Below the pieces are notes generated by a model, which was given only the letters and a program-made list of their open reading frames with translations, was not told the origin of the DNA and ran no database searches. From Perkinsus marinus ATCC 50983 (taxonomy: Eukaryota > Perkinsozoa > Perkinsida > Perkinsidae), in contig NW_003206847.1 in assembly GCF_000006405.1 (NCBI RefSeq), positions 217,339-250,799 of the forward strand: a stretch of DNA of 33,461 nucleotides. The letters run 5' to 3'. Shown piece after piece: positions 1 through 8,625 of the stretch. Numbering within the stretch: position 1 is the stretch's first letter; every line of letters starts with the position of its first letter. Made by a program: the position numbers and the translations under genes.

Positions 1-3000
1 GAATCGAACTCTCATGTTCAACGCCGCTCGAGCAACCAATTCCATCATCGCCATTTTGGTGGTCGGCGGGTCCAGGTAGTAGAGCCAAAACGAGATGATA
101 CTCGCCTGCTGATTCAACGATGGGGCTATCACACTCTTCGGCACCTGCAGTCCAATAATTTCGTGGCGCAGTGACCCTAACCCCATCGCCAACCTCAGAG
201 ATCTTAATGATGTGCTCTGAATGCAGTCGATGTAGGAGCATCTGGCACTCCTCTCGATCGATCATGCATCGCTCCGCTACACGAATAGTTTCCGACTTGT
301 AACCCGTCGTTAGTAAATACTGATAAACCCGAGCTCCCACTACACCATACCTAAAGCCAACCAATCGACCATTATCATCATCATACCACATCTCCATGAA
401 CTTTACTTTTCGGTCAGTATCGCATGTGTCAACTCCTCAGTAAGCTTCGCCAGTACGTTCTTCCAATCAACTCGGTAGCTAGCCGGCCCACTAGCTGCCA
501 TCGCAGTAGCCGCTGCAGTTGCGGCGGCTTTTTTAGAAGTCTTCCGCTTCGCACCAGTACTCTGAGATAATGATCATAGACAAGAACTGGATCACAACTA
601 TAGCGATGTTGATAATAGTAGTACTCGCAAGGACTACGACAGCTACTCCAAAGGTCACCTCTATATTAGATGGATCACTCGCAAGCTGAAGTATGAAAAT
701 GCTATTCGGTTCAATTCGAAGTTGCTATGAGGTACCAACGGAAATGCTAAGGACGAACGACTCCGATTAAACGATTAAAAACCAGAGAAATCGAGGCAAT
801 GACCGCGCGCCACGAAATTCTCACCGCGGTAGCAGCAGCAGCAGCGGCGGTAGCAGCGTTAGTGCAGAGGACCAGAGCATCCTGATGCTTGCTGAAGACG
901 TTGAGGTACTTGATTAACTCATCACGTTGTCGATTCATAGTGGCCGAGGCCGATGAGCCTATCATGAATATCTTAGGTTCAAGCGAGGAAGATACGGAAG
1001 AGGTTACCAATGCCGGAAGAAGCAGGAGAGGATGAAGGGGATGAGGAAGGCGACTCATGCCCACGAGTCATCCAATCTAGGAGATCGTCAACTTGAAAGG
1101 TATCTGAAAAAAAGATCAAAAAATCAAGAAAGATGAATCGCTTCGCTCCGCCTGACCAGTAGTGCAATCAATCAACTTCATATTGTCCATCAATCCCATT
1201 GGAGGCTTCACAGATTCATCCAACATCACCTAAATGATCAACAGCTCATGTTCAAAGACCCCGGTTCGATCCCCGGCCCCTCCACCTGAAATATCCTCCC
1301 CGCTGCTGGATTCATCCGCTTCCCGACATACTCCACTGCAAGCTGTTTAACCAGCATCATATCAAGAGCTACTTGGTTCGGCCGAAGGACCTGGAAAATC
1401 TACCACTCAACGACACATACTATTCGAAAACCACAGCATAGATGACAACAACAACCACTACCGACACCAGCGTGGAAAAACGCGCACATAATCAACTACA
1501 TGTAATGGTGACAGTATAAAACTTCCCAGGAAATTCTCGGAAATTTTCGTAGATTTCTATACATTTCCATCAGAATTCGTATGCGAAACCTCCTGAGCTT
1601 AGCTGGCGAAAGCGAACACGTATTCCTCCAACACTGATCGAGACATTCACACTTCCACAACACTATTAAATATCGAGTTTTCTCTTATATAATTATTACT
1701 AGTCTCACACCATCTACACTACTGCATGGAATATCATCATTTACGGGCGAGCGAGATTAACACCATAATATACCCTCCTTACCCCGCCACCCTCAACCTG
1801 GACTGCATCGATCTTCTTCATCAACCTTCGGCTCCTACCACTCTGTTGTCGAGCCTCCCGGGCTTTAGCAACACCGCCGGTCGCCCCTCTTTTACGCGTA
1901 CCCGCCTTAGCCTGAAAAAGACGCAGAATTACCTTCAAATTCTCAACCAATTCGCACGGCGTGAATGACGATCAACTACTAGTAATATCACCCTAGACAG
2001 GAAATAACACTAATGCCCGACTGTAATGACGGTCTTCCACTACTACCACCACTATTATACCTTAGCCGCTGTAGGCTTCCTCCTACTCCTCGCTGGTGCG
2101 GTAGCGGCGGCCTCGCCAGGTTGTTGTTCACCCGCTAGAAGAGCTAATTCTGGTGACATCATTAAAAGGTCATCCGCAGCTGTGATATCTGACAACATGA
2201 GGTCCATGCACCGAAGATACGAATGAGGTCCAGAAAGAGCAACAAGATACCAATGCCTTTAGCGCCGTTACACTCAACGAACACGAGTACAGCTTTCACT
2301 ATAAACAACCATCACAACTCGAACGATCCGAGCGAACCAGATTATTATTCCGAGAGCCGCGACTAAAATCTGTTATTGTCTGTAACTTTTTTCCAGTGAG
2401 AGATAGCTCATTAGAAAGATCTCGGCGAGCGCTCCTCAGAACTATTTTCGAACTCCGAATATGCTTTGGCCCTGCCGAGCTACGCAAAACTGCTCAAAAT
2501 CTATGCAAAAAAGTTCGAGCCGATAAACTTCCTCCTCATAAATCACCGCGGTATGGCATTGAGCATCACGAGCATATCTGGGATTTGAATATACCATTGA
2601 AAAGTGCCCTCCAAGATCTTCCTAGTGAACTATCTCTCACTGGGAAATCCGTTGAAATATGCAAGTGAAAGACAATAGCACATTCCATTCGGGGCACCCT
2701 GTATATGCAGTAGCAAAAACAAAGCAATATAATACTCGAAGGAATAGTAAATACTAAATAGTAAATACTAATACTAAATACAGCAAGAGCGTCTGCCATG
2801 GGGAAAGGATCAGTGGCTATTGCGACGAGCTACTTCATCACTACCTTCCTCAGCACCTCCACCTATATCGGGTATCATCGGACTTTCCTCTTCCGGGGAC
2901 GATGCCGAAAACTCCGCTCCGTCGCTCCTTTCTGGTGTACCCGGCGGGGTTGCCATTTTCTGTTGCAGATCACCTCTCACACATGGCTCCACTCTATACA

Positions 3001-4334
3001 ACACCTGCATCGACCACATGTACGTCCTCATACTAATAAAAGTGATCGTTGAAAAATTTTATTAAACATCGCCTTTTCCTCATGATTTTATTTGTAAAAA
3101 TTCAGCATGAGCAGTGCTGTAAAATACACTGGCTTTCCTCAGCTGAGCTCAATAACTCCATCACCAATCGCAGGAGTTTATATACCAATTGGGAGAATAT
3201 ATACAAAAACTATCAAAATTTCCCCAGAGTTTCGATATTGTCACCAACACATGTGCAAATCTCACCACACTGAACGTATGAACCTACACTGCTTGTGACG
3301 AGCTCTATCAAAGCGGCCTCCACATCCGCTTTTACTTCTCTCATCGGCGGGGCATGCTCCCCAACATACTCTGAAACCGCGATACCCCCGACCCCCATCA
3401 TCAACACTCACCTCGCCATCGCAATGCTGTGAATTCGATCAGATCATCCCAAGGAACCCTACCCCGTCTCAGCACCTGCCCACCGTTTAAATCTCGCTCG
3501 CCCGAAAATATCCTACCTCTGCCATGACATGAACAGCTACTGGCCGGCGACGACCCAGCTGTTGTTGGACGAGATTCATGTATCTGGGGTATCGTAGACG
3601 AGCTATGACGGCACTGGGTGATGCACTATATAACACCTAAAATACCGCAACCAGGGATCGAACCGACGACCTTCCGCATGGGATACGTACCAAATGCTGC
3701 GGTGGAGCCCCAGCTTTCTCTTGGCTTGGCACTTGAACTTGACGGACCATGTGAGACACTGCTATATTGTTCTGCAGTAGAATCATCAGCGCGTCACGGA
3801 TGCACGACCAAGTCATTCTATCTGTAAATAAAAGCAACCTGCTATAATTGAACCAGGGACCATTCGGAAGAAAGTGCCGAAGACTCCCCACCACACCAAA
3901 TTCTCACTTGTAATTTCGTGCATTGAATGAGGAACCTTCGCATCCGTGCGCAAGTCCAATGGCCAACTCAGTTCCTCGTTGACATATTTACTCAACTCCG
4001 GGAACCTAAGCATACCACTCCATCCCCAAAACCCAGGAATTCTATACTTATGATCAGATCAATCCTGATCTACATATGATCTCTCTCGCTTGTACAACTC
4101 CATCACACGGACGAGGCCATTGACCACAAATCCGTGTTTAGCACAGTTCGCCTACCTCATAGGTCCTCTCGAGAGAAGGCAGCTAGCAACTGCCGATACA
4201 GCGGGTCCGAACTGATCAGTGATTATATCGCAACAGAGCTTGTGAACGGCCGCTTGTGGGGCTTCAATCGCCGGAGCGTTGAAGGGGGGTGGCCGAGACG
4301 TAGGGGCAGAGGACGAACCAACCATTGCCAAACA
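1..4334 (-). CDS. POLR3C: RNA polymerase III subunit RPC3 (RPC82/POLR3C), 3' end beyond left edge
   Basis: This is a winged-helix subunit of RNA polymerase III (the RPC3-RPC6-RPC7 initiation subcomplex, nuclear). Spliced exons read in family order. The N-terminal helix-turn-helix region includes KLCCDIITDQFGPAVSAV (exon 4156-4334). It is followed by exons 3908-4005 and 3691-3821 (ALMILLQNN), 3517-3636 (VIARLRYPRYMNLV, a hallmark), 3412-3475 (LRRGRVPWDDLIEF) and 3288-3370. Small exons follow at 3005-3032 and near 2.8-2.97, 2.2, 1.8 and 1.3 kb. The late winged helix, below about 0.5 kb, includes GARVYQYLLTTGYKSETIRV and RCMIDREECQMLLHRLH. Phases agree across the first six exons. The start codon is unresolved because the exon at 4334 opens after a tRNA-like intron and has no early in-frame ATG. 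Introns carry tRNA-like fossils, two interspersed repeat copies and an inverted-repeat element. The middle exons are less certain. Confidence 0.8.
1104..1156 (-). other. POLR3C intron carrying the GGCGGAGCGAAGC motif
   Basis: A 53-nt GT-AG intron reading GTCAGGCGGAGCGAAGCGAT, then a T-rich stretch ending TTTTTTTCAG. The 13-nt motif sits 4 nt inside the donor site. The joined frame continues DTFQVDDLLDWM. Confidence 0.55.
1201..1286 (+). repeat. tRNA-like fossil, antisense, abutting a POLR3C 5' splice site
   Basis: Plus strand: GGAGGCTTCACAG at the start, then GACCCCGGTTCGATCCCCGG with CCCCTCCACC. GGAGG can pair with CCTCC as an acceptor stem. On the gene strand the intron starts GTGGAGGGGCCGGGG, so the acceptor end coincides with the donor site. 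This is the reverse of the arrangement in the other introns. Confidence 0.5.
1494..1636 (+). repeat. Interspersed intronic repeat, copy 1
   Basis: Starts CTACATGTAATGGTGAC and ends ATTCCTCCAACACTG. The interior has A/T-rich GAAATT runs and the near-palindromic core CTGAGCTTAGCTGGCG. It lies in a POLR3C intron, antisense to the gene. It aligns by eye with the copies near 3.2, 5.05, 11.35, 18.6, 21.0 and 32.1 kb. Confidence 0.75.
2392..2648. mobile_element. Inverted-repeat element in a POLR3C intron (MITE-like)
   Basis: The arm at about 2392-2466 (TTCCAGTGAGAGATAGCTCA onward, with AGATCT) is matched in reverse complement at about 2571-2648 (ending CTATCTCTCACTGGGAAA). The arms are about 75 bp with scattered mismatches around a spacer of about 100 bp. 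Weaker similarity continues outward (TATTGTCTGTAACT against CTATTGTCTTTCACT). The flank ends in GGGGCACCCTGTATATGCAG, which is reminiscent of some Tc/mariner-like termini. No transposase is visible, so it would be non-autonomous. Confidence 0.65.
3112..3255 (-). repeat. Interspersed intronic repeat, copy 2
   Basis: Reads on the minus strand from ACATGTGTTGGTGAC to the core TGAGCTCAGCTGAGGAAAG and a CAGCACTG end. It lies in a POLR3C intron in the sense orientation. Confidence 0.75.
3637..3690 (-). repeat. tRNA-like fossil forming an entire 54-nt POLR3C intron
   Basis: The intron reads GTACGTATCCCATGCGG, then the T-arm/B-box GTCGTCGGTTCGATCCCTGG, then TTGCGGTATTTTAG. The last base of the TTTT-AG tract is the intron end, and the flanking exons join in phase. 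It looks like the 3' half of a tRNA whose terminator run serves as the 3' splice site. Confidence 0.6.
3840..3907 (-). repeat. tRNA-like fossil in POLR3C intron 3822-3907
   Basis: Starts at the 5' splice site (GTGAGAATTTGGTGTGGTGG, D-arm-like). It continues with a strong anticodon-like stem, TTCGG to CCGAA, and the T-arm GGTCCCTGGTTCAATTATAG. The intron ends ATTTACAG. Confidence 0.55.
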
Positions 4335-4402
4335 CTAAAATACCCTCATTGGGAATCGAACCCGGGTCCTCATAAAACACAAGTCACCAGATTCTTCAAA
4401 AA
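4335..4402 (-). repeat. tRNA-like fossil at the 5' intron of POLR3C
   Basis: Minus strand: ATCTGGTGACTTGTG, then the T-arm GACCCGGGTTCGATTCCCAA, then TGAGGGTATTTTAG ending exactly where the first recognisable POLR3C exon begins. The 3' end closely resembles that of the intron at 3637-3690. Confidence 0.55.
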
Positions 4403-4493
4403 TGTGCGCGGATATCCCACGGACTATGATAATCAAATACGACTATTACTGCACTCTTTTTTCGAGCATCAAATTTACACAAGTGTCCAACAC

Positions 4494-7400
4494 TCACTCG
4501 AGAATGTCCAGATTCGCCATGATCTCGGTGAAATACTCAGGGTAGTGGTCGTGCCGTTCGACCAACTTTCCCAGGTCTATATTCTCCACACCAGAGATGC
4601 CCCGAGCAGCGCTCAGCCCCGCCACTTTAACTCCCCATTCCATATACCGATACAGGAATCCTAATACCCAATCACTGCTAGTGTAGCCGTTGATGAACCT
4701 TCCTGCTACAACAGCGCGCGCCCTAAAATAGTCTTCCGCACTAACGAATAATAATATTGTTTCTCACCTGCGCCATGATTTTTTATGGTCAGATCCTACG
4801 GCAGGCGCGTCGAAAGTCACGGCTATCGGAGCGCCGAGCAGAACAACGTTTTGAACGACATTGAAGTACCCCTTGCTGTACCTACATTAACGATAAGCAG
4901 CATCCTAGTGTTAGAAAATATGCATTAGTAGTCATATGTCATATGTCATGTGCATATGCGTAGTCAAGTACGTTTGTTGGCGATGATATGAAAATTCCGA
5001 TATGAAACTCTGAGGAAATTTAGGGAGATTCTTCTATGTTTTCGCACATCTCCACCCGAATTCACGTGCAAACTTATATGATCGATGACTTCATTCCTGA
5101 GCTCAGCTGAGTCAACAAAACAGAAAGAGGTCCAATGCCACCATCGACCCATCCTGATTCCTAGTCACTTACAAAATCTCTAAACATTTGAATATGACGC
5201 GCGCACCGTTGCTGATGCCGACTAAGGTGACCGGCCGGTTCCCCACGCAATTTGAATCCATTATGGCGGAAGCCAAGACCTCTCCTGCTACTGATGATCG
5301 ATCCCGCACAACCTAAATGGAAAAAAAGTACCCTCGCTGGGGATCGAACCAGGGACCTCTCACTTACCAGCCATGTGTTATCCAAGTCTGTCATGTATTT
5401 GATTATCCATACCGGGAACATTGCCGTTGCCGCTGCCGCCCCAATGGTCGCCTGCAACCACATACTGGCCGCTTGCTTGGCAATCTCGTCGGTGATGAGA
5501 CGACGGAGGACCTTTCAAGAGGAACACAAGTAAGAACAGGCATGATGCTCATAGACACTTTAGCTCGATGAAACTCTATTAATACTAAATCATCGATATC
5601 ACCAAATGTCACACGTCAGAATAGAACTCACGACCTAGCGATACCCAACTTGAGGCATAACCATTACACCATTTCGTCCACCAATCCACCTCTCAAAGCT
5701 TCCCCCCTAAACCTACACTTCCGAGTCTGAGCAACTCATGGCTCTCCCAGTTCACTGCGTACACTTCACTCTGTCTGGTAGGGAGCCCATCAAGTCGATT
5801 CAGACTAGGACCAGAATCTCCGCTGCAGACCTCGGGTTCGATCCAGGGCAAGATCACATCATCACGATCTCGGAGCCACCTATAACACACGAATTATCAC
5901 AACATGAAACGCTTCGCTCCGCCTACCCGCCCACACAAAGTCGCAGTTCCAGTGCTCCTGGATCACTGCCCTGGCCTCGATCATTCGCAGCACTATCATT
6001 TTTATCCACTTTCCGTCCCCAGGAATCGAACGCACGACCTTTCGCTTTCAACACTGCACTCTCAGCATAAGCATCCTTGAATTCAAATTCGTTGAGATCC
6101 CCCCATCTCCTGTTCATCTTGAATCCAGTAAGGCCGACCCCGCCAGCTCCAAACAGCACTGCCACACCAGCCGTCCCAACTGCTGCCAGGAACCCACTCG
6201 CTGATATGATCAAACCACCAACCGCCACCCCTAAAGTGCCAAGGCTACCCAGAGCCGTTCCTATACTGGCCAGGCCTGAACACAGAGGAAAGTCCAGAGA
6301 CCCGCTCACCCTTCTACTACACGGTGGGGTCGAAAAACGGCGGCCCACCACTCGTGATTTATCACCCTTTAGTACCAGCAACCACCGCAGGCGCGGCAAG
6401 ACCTCCAGTGAGAGCCAGTAGAGCCCCTCCACCCAATGCTGCAGCACCTATCTTCATCCTTCGTGATAGCCTTGACCTGAGGCAACAATAGGGAGTTGGG
6501 AGCTCACTGAGCCTCTATGAGGAGAAGTTGTATTTAACAATCGATGAGAGGGTAATTTCTATGACGAGCCCCTAATCAACAACGATGGGAATAGAACCAG
6601 AGTCGCATGAACATCATAACAGCAGTCTAACCACCGGACCATTCTTACCCGGTACTGGCCTGAACATGGTCAACTCCTGGCTGGACCCGATTCTCCAGTC
6701 GCTGCTGCTGCTTCTGCTGCTGTTGTTGTTCTCCCTCCTCTTCCTGTCCCCTCCTCAACGCTGCATTCAACTCCAATCCAACCTCACACTCCCAAGCCTC
6801 AATAACATGCGACGATATACCAAACGCCTTAGCCACCTCAAACAGCGCGCAACGAGTTCCTAAGAAGAACCCAACCTCGACGACCCCTCAAACACACATG
6901 CCCTATTACGACTATTATATATATGTTGCTTCGCTCCGCCCTCCTTCGACTTCTTTTTCCATCCCTTCTTTTTCGTCCTCTTCCCACGAGTTCCATCATC
7001 CCCAGCAGACCCTTCTGGCCCTCCCCCTAGGAGATTAAGAGTGAGGTCTCGCAAAAGCAAGGATACCTACGATACTGTCAGTAACAGCTCCAGGGCAACT
7101 CACAACGTGGGCAGCTACTCACCGACGCCTTTCCACCATCGATAGACATCAAATGTGTTACGAAGCCATCAGACTCGGGAGGTGGTGATCGCCATTGCAA
7201 CTGAAAAAGTAAAAATAATAAACGCTTCGCTCCGCTCAAAGAAGTTTCTACTCCTCCTGGTAGGTTCATTTCCAGCAATTGAGTCAACGACCTGCTGCAT
7301 GCATCGTCCGCATCTATTATATCCAATACAACCTGAGACATATCCAAAGGTCGAGCGTACAAGATACGGAATAGGTCCAATCGCTCACTACCTCTAATGA

Positions 7401-7946
7401 CCACCGAGCCCACTTTACTACGGCCTTTCCCAGCTTCGATCCCCTATACTTATTTCTACCCCACTTCGTAGATGAGGAAGACGACGACGACGCCGCCTTC
7501 CTACTGGTATCCTGAGGGGCACGTTTCGAGACCCATCCCGACCTGGTAAGGGTCTCCTACATCGCCAATACTCTCCTCCTCCTCCTCCTCGTCGTTATCA
7601 TTACCATCACTCCCTTTACACTCCTTCCAATCAGCTAGCCATCGTCGGGCTAACACGCTCACTACACATACCCATATACCACCCAGGCTCATCTTCATCT
7701 AAATACGATGTTCGCGAGGAGTGGTATGAACACTCTTCACCCAAAAATGTCAGAAACCAACGTGGAATTCGTTAACGCGACAACTGCGGAGCACCAGGCA
7801 AGCACTTTCCTTATTACATCACTTGGAAGGCTCCTCAGCATTTTCGTTCCCTCGAAAGTACTACTATCATTAGTCTCTCTAGCTTCCTTCACAGCGTCAA
7901 GTCTATTAGCTCTCAGATCGCGATACCTGTCCACGCTAATTGGCAT
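4494..7946 (-). CDS. TMCO4: TMCO4/DUF726-family membrane alpha/beta-hydrolase
   Basis: This protein belongs to the DUF726 family (human TMCO4, yeast YFL034W), predicted membrane-associated serine hydrolases of unknown substrate. A glycine-rich hydrophobic block leads into GLTGFKMNRRWGDLNEFEF near 6.1 kb. Next come the strand VGGWLRDRDD and SEVYAVNWESHELLRLGS (near 5.75 kb). The nucleophile elbow NRPVTLVGISNGARVIF (5.2 kb) has G-I-S-N-G around the presumed catalytic Ser. The chain continues with NVVLLGAPIAV (exon 4768-4881) and ends in VVAGRFINGYTSSDWVLGF and ENIDLGKLVERH (exon 4494-4740, stop TGA). The proposed start (7946) gives exons 7823-7946 and 7672-7698 (27 nt). An acidic run and a Gln-rich run lie in the poorly conserved N-terminal third, whose splicing I could not settle. 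One intron (4741-4767) is 27 nt. Several others hold tRNA-like sequence, and intron 4882-5172 holds an interspersed repeat. Confidence 0.8.
4968..5130 (+). repeat. Interspersed intronic repeat, copy 3
   Basis: Starts near GTACGTTTGTTGGCGATG and includes CACCCGAATTCACGTGCAAA and CCTGAGCTCAGCTGAG. The 3' end is less conserved than in other copies. It lies in TMCO4-like intron 4882-5172, antisense. Confidence 0.7.
5290..5363 (-). repeat. tRNA-like fossil in a TMCO4-like intron
   Basis: Begins at the likely 5' splice site GTGAGAGGTCCCTGGTTCG. The T-arm region GGTTCGATCCCCAGCGAGGG is followed by TACTTTTTTT, a Pol III-type terminator, and an AG some 35-40 nt later. The flanking exons encode conserved DUF726 segments. 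Confidence 0.55.
5606..5682 (-). repeat. Nearly full-length tRNA-like fossil in a TMCO4-like intron
   Basis: Minus strand: GGTGGACGAAATGGTGTAAT then GGTTATGCC (a typical D-arm with A-box), an anticodon-like arm, and GTCGTGAGTTCTATTCTGAC (T-arm with one B-box change). Length is about 75 nt. Acceptor pairing is poor. Confidence 0.6.
5880..5926 (-). other. TMCO4-like intron carrying the GGCGGAGCGAAGC motif
   Basis: A 47-nt intron reading GTAGGCGGAGCGAAGCGTTT and ending GTGTTATAG. It splits the conserved DUF726 strand exactly (VGG then WLRDRDD), so the intron is well supported. Confidence 0.75.
6013..6075 (-). repeat. tRNA-like fossil in a TMCO4-like intron
   Basis: Minus strand: AGAGTGCAGTGTTGAAAGCG, then GGTCGTGCGTTCGATTCCTG, then GGGACGG. 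It is followed within 20 nt by the 3' splice site AATGATAG. Confidence 0.5.
6581..6650 (-). repeat. Full-length tRNA-like fossil in a TMCO4-like intron
   Basis: Minus strand: GGTAAGAATGGTCCGGTGG then TTAGACTG (D-arm/A-box), TGTTATGATG, and GCGACTCTGGTTCTATTCCC (T-arm). About 70 nt. The A- and B-box order and spacing are right, but the acceptor stem is decayed. Confidence 0.58.
6900..6943 (-). other. GGCGGAGCGAAGC motif in the TMCO4-like N-terminal region
   Basis: The motif (6928-6940) is followed by AACATATATATAATAG on the gene strand. The unspliced frame is open here and no GT donor is at the motif. This is either an intron with a non-canonical donor or retained sequence. Confidence 0.35.
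7201..7236 (-). other. In-frame 36-bp segment with the GCGGAGCGAAGCG motif
   Basis: Gene-strand AGCGGAGCGAAGCGTTTATT followed by ATTTTTACTTTTTCAG. It looks like an intron (pyrimidine tract and CAG end) but lacks a GT donor. It is a multiple of three with no stop, so it could be translated or spliced from a GA/AG-type donor. Confidence 0.4.
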
Positions 7947-8122
7947 TACATAAGCTATTTCATACCATAAAATCCCCTATCTAGCATTAATAATCAAAGT
8001 TCATCCGAACACCTCTCCAACAACACAGCCCCCGTATATACTCCCAGGCACTCTACAAGTACAAATGCGCCCAATTGCAATCAACAGTGAATCTGCTGCA
8101 TCGATGCCTACACCATACTGCA

Positions 8123-8579
8123 TTACCGTTTCCTCGCAGCTTTGACGGCCATCTTATGAGGTGAGGATAGCGTCGTACTTGCTACCACAGCCGTTGTCGA
8201 AGGTCTCTCCTCTTTTTCAGTTGATAGGAGACTTTCTCGCTCCTGTGAGGCCTAGACGGACGCCTCAATGAATAGAAGGACAAATGCCTGCCACACTCAC
8301 TTTACGGCGTTTGCTATGTTTCCTCTTTCGAGTCGATTCAGGCGGAAACGGTCCACTAGCCTGCACATTCTGTTCCTCTGCTGGACTAGTCTCTGTAGCA
8401 CTGTCCAAGTCAATCAAGTGCGCGTTCAAAGTGGTCGCACCAGGGTTCGAACCCGGGACCTCTTTCTCCTCATCATGGTCATTACTAACCGTTCCACTCA
8501 TATCGACGAGGAATGACCATACAATGAAAAACAAGCCTACGATTAATCCCACCCAATCCAGAACAGCGACCTCAGCCAC
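8123..8579 (-). CDS. Small single-pass membrane protein with basic Ser/Lys-rich tail
   Basis: I do not recognise the family. Three exons (8490-8579, 8301-8390 and 8123-8251) join in phase to 102 codons plus TAA. The first exon encodes one hydrophobic segment, LDWVGLIVGLFFIVWSFL, starting about residue 7, which suggests an N-terminal anchor. The remainder is polar and basic (KRKHSKRRK, later KMAVKAARKR) and probably disordered. Intron 1 (8391-8489) consists largely of a well preserved tRNA-like fossil. An unspliced reading runs open through it and adds the tell-tale peptide VPGSNPGATT, so the intron assignment rests on that composition. The gene ends about 180 bp from the start of the TMCO4-like gene and begins about 50 bp after the PLRG1 stop, all on the same strand. 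Confidence 0.55.
8433..8518 (-). repeat. Best-preserved tRNA-like fossil (intron 1 of small membrane gene)
   Basis: Minus strand: GGTCATTCCTCG at the start, GAGTGGAACGGTTAGTAATG (D-arm-like), and GGTCCCGGGTTCGAACCCTG followed by GTGCGACC. The T-stem pairs at all five positions with one G-U. The first and last four acceptor bases (GGTC/GACC) also pair. The anticodon arm is not clean, so I do not call a functional tRNA. The host intron (8391-8489) covers most of it. Confidence 0.6.
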
Positions 8580-8625
8580 CCAACTTCACGCGCCACAAAA
8601 TCCCTCAGAGACGTTTGTTTCCATC

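Noticed and set aside
6700-6730. CAG-type microsatellite as a repeat element
   Set aside because: It encodes the Gln-rich run of the TMCO4-like N-terminal region; short and not unusual.
8433-8518. Functional tRNA gene
   Set aside because: The T-arm is good, but the anticodon stem and most of the acceptor stem do not pair, and the sequence lies in a spliced intron. The other B-box sites are even more decayed.
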